From: Telmatactis stephensoni
Lineage: Eukaryota > Cnidaria > Anthozoa > Actiniaria > Isophelliidae
NCBI GenBank assembly: GCA_029948255.1
Contig: JALIZF010001390.1
Location: 1 to 64,000 of the forward strand
DNA length: 64,000 nt
Reading direction: 5' to 3'
Within the stretch, counting starts at the first letter, position 1; every line of letters starts with the position of its first letter. A program made the translations under genes and the position numbers. Below, piece by piece: positions 59,857-64,000 of the stretch. The notes under the pieces were generated by a model. It searched no databases and had not been told where the DNA came from. It worked only from the letters and a program-made list of their open reading frames with translations.

Positions 59857-62209
59857 GCCTTTAATCTAGTTTCTCCCATCAACGAAAACACAAAAGTCTT
59901 ATTTAGAGTTCAGATGTGACTTATGGTCGTTCAACAATAAAAAATGTTGTCTGGATTGTTTTCTTAAATTCTTCAAACAAACTTCGGTACAACTACTTTT
60001 TTCGACAGGAAATCAAAACATAATACTTAAAGTTCACGAACTCAAAGAGCACCAAAGGTTTTCCCTTAGGGCATAAAGTGTGTGTCTCAACCATATGCAC
60101 GATAAACTGTGACGTTATCAACACCAGTGATATCAAAAACGTATATTTGTAGGCTGTCAATTAGGCGCCGTCAACACGCAAACGCAGAGTAAGCGTAAAC
60201 TGAATAGTCAAACAACGACTGCATGGTTTCTGCAGTGATTTATACATCTATAAAGCAAATTAAACAATTTTTTTATAATCGGTAGCTTGCTAATTCCCAA
60301 AGGGTCACTGCCTTAGTAAAGATTCGGTTGTTCAACGACTGGTTGTAAAAGCCATCACACTCACTTTTGACGTAAAAATAATGATAACTTTAAGTGCTCA
60401 AATTTGTCTTTCAAAAGGAGTTCACTAGTGGCGTATAACGTGCCAAAATTCATTTCGCTGAAGTACTGAGCATTTAACGAGTCATAAATAACCTCCAAAG
60501 CACCTCAACTTTTATTTCGCCGCGTGACTTGGGATGTCAGCCATGTTGTAGGCAGATGTGGTAAGAGTTTAAAATGCAAATGAAATTGTTGATCATTTCG
60601 ATAATGAAAAAAAAAAAAAAACTAAAAATTGGTATTTTAAAACGAATTCGTATATTGAGCTTCAAAGTGCTAATGAAACCGGAAAAATGAGATATTTTGA
60701 TTGGTGAAGACAAAATGGCGGGAAAATTTCGCGCGCTTTTATTAAAAAGGGACGCACTGTAGGGTTTTTTGTTTTGTTTTGTTTTGTTTGTCCGCGTTAA
60801 TTAGCTTCGCAAAGTTTCGGAGTTGTTCAATCTCAAGGACAATTACAAATTAATGATCTATAATTGTTTATAATCTACACATTTATAATTACAAGCGACT
60901 ACTTATAAAAATCATCAGTAATTTGTACTAAATCTATTTTTTACACATCAGTGAAGAACAACACCACAAACAAACTCATCTCACAATTAAACAATCGTAA
61001 GCGACTTTGAACAAAAACACGCGTTCGGACAGACCTTATAAAATAAATTTAAAACTGAGAAAAGAGCCAATAAAATCTTCTCTTTGGTCTACTCAGCTTG
61101 ATTTCACTGTACACATCCCATAAATACAAGTAATGATATTCGATTGTGCCTCATTATCAGTAACAGCTAAGCAGGTTATGTCAACAACTTCAGCAGATAT
61201 ATTTTGCCGCCGGGTTTGGGCTAGTAGATGGAAGTGTTTGCCAATAATTTCTCATAGTATTTACGATGAGTGAAGTCTGCATAATCAAACCATGAATGGC
61301 ACATTCTCGACATATTCGCTTTTCACTTTCTGTTAAAACTCATGCATATTGTCTACATAAAAAATATCGAAAAAATTGATCGATACGATAGGGCAACATT
61401 AATTCTTGCTGAACTATTCTAGTATGCTACTTAGGAGCTTCCTAGGGGGGAACTTAACACACTTACTCCCCCCTCCCCCTCCATTATTCTCCCTGACACA
61501 ATGTACAGAGGCTGGTCGTTTACAAGAGCTTTTGGCATAAAAAATTGCATGCTTGCACTTCTTTGCCTGTCCCAAGAGCCCAAGAGACAGTCACTATACA
61601 GGTGGCCATTCTACTGAAATGAATTGAAACAAACGTAAATGTATTATCACTCATATCATATGATTACAGTATACCAAGTCAAAAGCTGATGTGCACATTC
61701 GAGCACTTGTGGTCGCGCTTACGAGAACATGAAAACCCAAGGAAAAGGCCACTGACTAGTCAGTCACAATTCAAAAGTGGTCACGGTCGCTTACAAGGAA
61801 AGTCGCCTGTGATAAGAGCTTTTAACTAAAGAGTTTAATCAAAGCGTCAATCCAAACGTGGTTTTACAGAGGTTGTAGCCTGCAAGGGTCCGTTGACTGT
61901 AGTTTATCTGATAATTGTTTTTGTGTGGTCATGAGACTGTGGTATACACAGCCCACAACTTTGGTTTCCGAGGTATTTCCTTCGGTTTTAAGATTTATCC
62001 CATGTAAATACAATGAAATTTTATCCCGATTGTCACTGGGCGCATTTTGAGATCGCTTGTTTTTGGATCCTTTATGATAACGGTATACGAAAAATGTACA
62101 AAGTAAAGTGGGTTTGATTTCTTTTGGGAATACAGCCATTTCAAAAAACAGACACAATATTCCAAGCCCGGAATGATTGTAGGACTTTGCTGTCCACAAG
62201 GATCGAAGA

Positions 62210-62470
62210 AGCTGAGAATAGCCGTTTCCCAAGCTAAGATACAGTTGAGTGAATCTTGTACTAGTCAAAGCGTCGTTCTCAGTACACTAGCTCTTTATAA
62301 ATTTTGTTATCATGTAAATTATTTATTGTTTTATTTGACTAGAGCCACTTTATGTCAGCAATCGCCATTGAGTCAGTACACGATAGTATATATGCACTGC
62401 AACCGAGGCTTTGCATGACTAGTACAGGACTCACTCTACTGTATCTTGAGAAACGAGAATTGAGAACAAC
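62210..62470. repeat. Divergent inverted repeat
   Basis: AAGATACAGTTGAGTGA with CTTGTACTAGTC near 62240-62268 is mirrored by GACTAGTACAGG with TCACTCTACTGTATCTT near 62418-62450. Arms are about 45 bp with scattered mismatches. Confidence 0.5.
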
Positions 62471-62804
62471 AGTAAGCCAACTGAGCTTTGCAGCGACAGT
62501 CTTCCAATATTTGTCATTTGTGGCCCAAGTGGATGTATTTTTTTCGACCAATCGCACGAGTCCCACAATGGATTCTGTCGGGGTTAAAATAGTTGTATAT
62601 TGTAGATTCACTAACTAGAGTTTAACCACTATTATCACCCATGGTGTAAAAAAACTGAAATATTTTTGATAAAATTGGTCGTCTCATATTAGTAAAATCA
62701 TGTACAATGTTCTACAAAGACCATCAACATGACCAGAGGCCAAAGTACCACCAAAGGTACGTGCGCGAAATGTGGTCCGAAATTTCGCATACTTTCTCCA
62801 TTGA

Positions 62805-63210
62805 AACGTAAACTCTTCCCCACAACATTAAATTGGTTTACCACGGAATGTTACATTATGCCCTTGTCTTTCCTGGGCGACAATGCAATGGTGGTTATTA
62901 CAGTAACAGTACGTCCAACTGTTGAACTGATAGCTTTGTATAAACTGTTCCCTACATCATTAAAATCAGATTTCCCATGGAATAATCCTAGCATTATCTT
63001 TCCTGAGCCATAATGCCTTGATTGTTGTTTATATTTTATAATGTTCATGTCCAACTGATGACATATTTGTGCATAAACTGTTCCCAGCAGCATTTAAATG
63101 GTTTACCACGGAATGCTACAGGATGCTCCTCTCTATGAGTACCTGAGTGATAATACCCTGATTGTAACTGTAACAAAGTTACATGTCTAACTGATGACAT
63201 AGTTTTATTG
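62805..63210. repeat. ~133-bp degenerate tandem repeat
   Basis: AAACTSTTCCC followed by CATTAAA-type and GGTTTACCACGGAAT segments starts at about 62808, 62941 and 63074. Three units are diverged, so the array is old. Confidence 0.7.
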
Positions 63211-64000
63211 ATGGATGTTTTTGTCTTAAAACAAGAAGGGAAAAAGAAGAAGAAAACAATGAGAAAATGCTACAATTCCATCTAAAAATGCCAAGCTAGA
63301 AACAAAATATATATCACAAACATAATATCTCTTACTGACGTGGACCGAAATAATGTAAGCAACCATTACATTTCAGTATTTTGTTATCGAGTTTCCTGCC
63401 TTTTTATACGAACCATAAACCTGCTCCCCTCACACGCCCCCTCTATCTCAATCCGTCATGACCTTTTCAAGGTTTTAAATGAACTGTTTAATTTTGAGGT
63501 TTAAGTTATGATCCTCAGTTCTATAAAGAACTACCTAACCTTCTACAGCTCTGGTCAAATTTGCTTTGCTCACATACTATAATAATGAGCATTTCATACT
63601 GAGAGTGTACCAAACTATGGAGCATATTTATGGAGCAAAATGTATTTTAATAAATTCGTTTCTAATTAAATTGATTTTCTTTTGAGTTTAAATTTTCAAT
63701 CCATTTGCCGTATTCCCAATTTCTTTTGTATTTAAACTCAATTGAATTATCTCTAAAAGGAAATCATATTCATCAAATAAAAAAACTAAGATTTGTACTT
63801 CCCTACAAAGTTAGCAATATTTCACGTTTTTCCACAATTAGCGCTTTTCTGTATTCTTAGGCGACCCATTACTTGATCTTAGACTTTTTGTAGGCGACTA
63901 TAATTAAAATTACGAGTTGGCGAGCTTCTGTAAAAAACATTCTAGAGTCCAGATCGATTTTCATTCTGATAATTTCTACACGAAGCAGTTATTATGAAGT

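Larger units (their letters stand above)
58835..64000 (-). other. Probable intron of the homeobox gene
   Basis: AT-rich DNA with no recognisable exon on either strand. It contains an inverted-repeat element, a divergent inverted repeat near 62210-62470 and a 133-bp tandem repeat. Open frames at 61864-62268 and 62352-62618 show no family features. Confidence 0.4.

Noticed and set aside
61864..62268. 134-codon minus-strand frame
   Set aside because: No splice sites, motif or composition of a real protein; part of it overlaps a divergent inverted repeat.

Overview
The window looks like nuclear DNA from an animal, most likely an anthozoan cnidarian (coral or sea anemone). The genes have many short exons with GT-AG introns. 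The intergenic DNA is AT-rich and full of short inverted-repeat elements, tRNA-derived SINEs and long microsatellites. The products include a secreted vWA/EGF protein with a Cys-rich domain of a type I associate with cnidarians, and an aristaless-type homeobox gene. The taxon is inferred from style and families; I could not search a database.

Six protein-coding genes were reconstructed by joining exons with consistent splice phase. (1) 1-10733, plus strand: the 3' 1811 codons of a mucin-like single-pass membrane protein with 90-bp Ser/Thr/Asn-rich repeats, an SEA-like region and a long basic cytoplasmic tail, resembling the KIAA1549 family; its 5' end is outside the window. (2) 12665-17436, minus: a 412-residue secreted protein with signal peptide, Cys-rich (WSC-like) domain, two EGF domains and a vWA domain. 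(3) 21147-31502, minus: a 513-residue PLP-dependent beta-eliminating lyase that looks like an intact tryptophanase, an enzyme best known from bacteria. (4) 38787-45211, minus: a 213-residue Ras-like protein of the RASL11/RERG type with an altered G3 motif. (5) 47711-50695 and (6) 53039-54788, plus: tandem three-exon SAM-dependent methyltransferases of 258 and 257 residues. In addition, 58244-58834 (minus) is the last exon of an Alx-like paired-class homeobox gene whose other exons lie beyond the right edge.

The mobile fraction is substantial. The 6.7-kb second intron of the tryptophanase gene contains a 4881-bp element bounded by CACTG/CAGTG termini and a GGC target-site duplication, as expected for a CACTA/EnSpm transposon; it carries large subterminal and internal tandem arrays. 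There is a TTAA-flanked 836-bp element in a methyltransferase intron, at least four tRNA-headed SINEs of about three types, more than a dozen hairpin/MITE-like inverted repeats, and a family of elements with poly-C/poly-G ends. One tRNA-Trp(CCA) gene lies antisense in an intron of gene 1, beside a decayed copy.

The genes do not form one pathway. The most notable single point is the fully intronised tryptophanase with the catalytic lysine and the residues that distinguish tryptophanase from tyrosine phenol-lyase. If expressed, it would let the animal itself make indole, pyruvate and ammonia from tryptophan.
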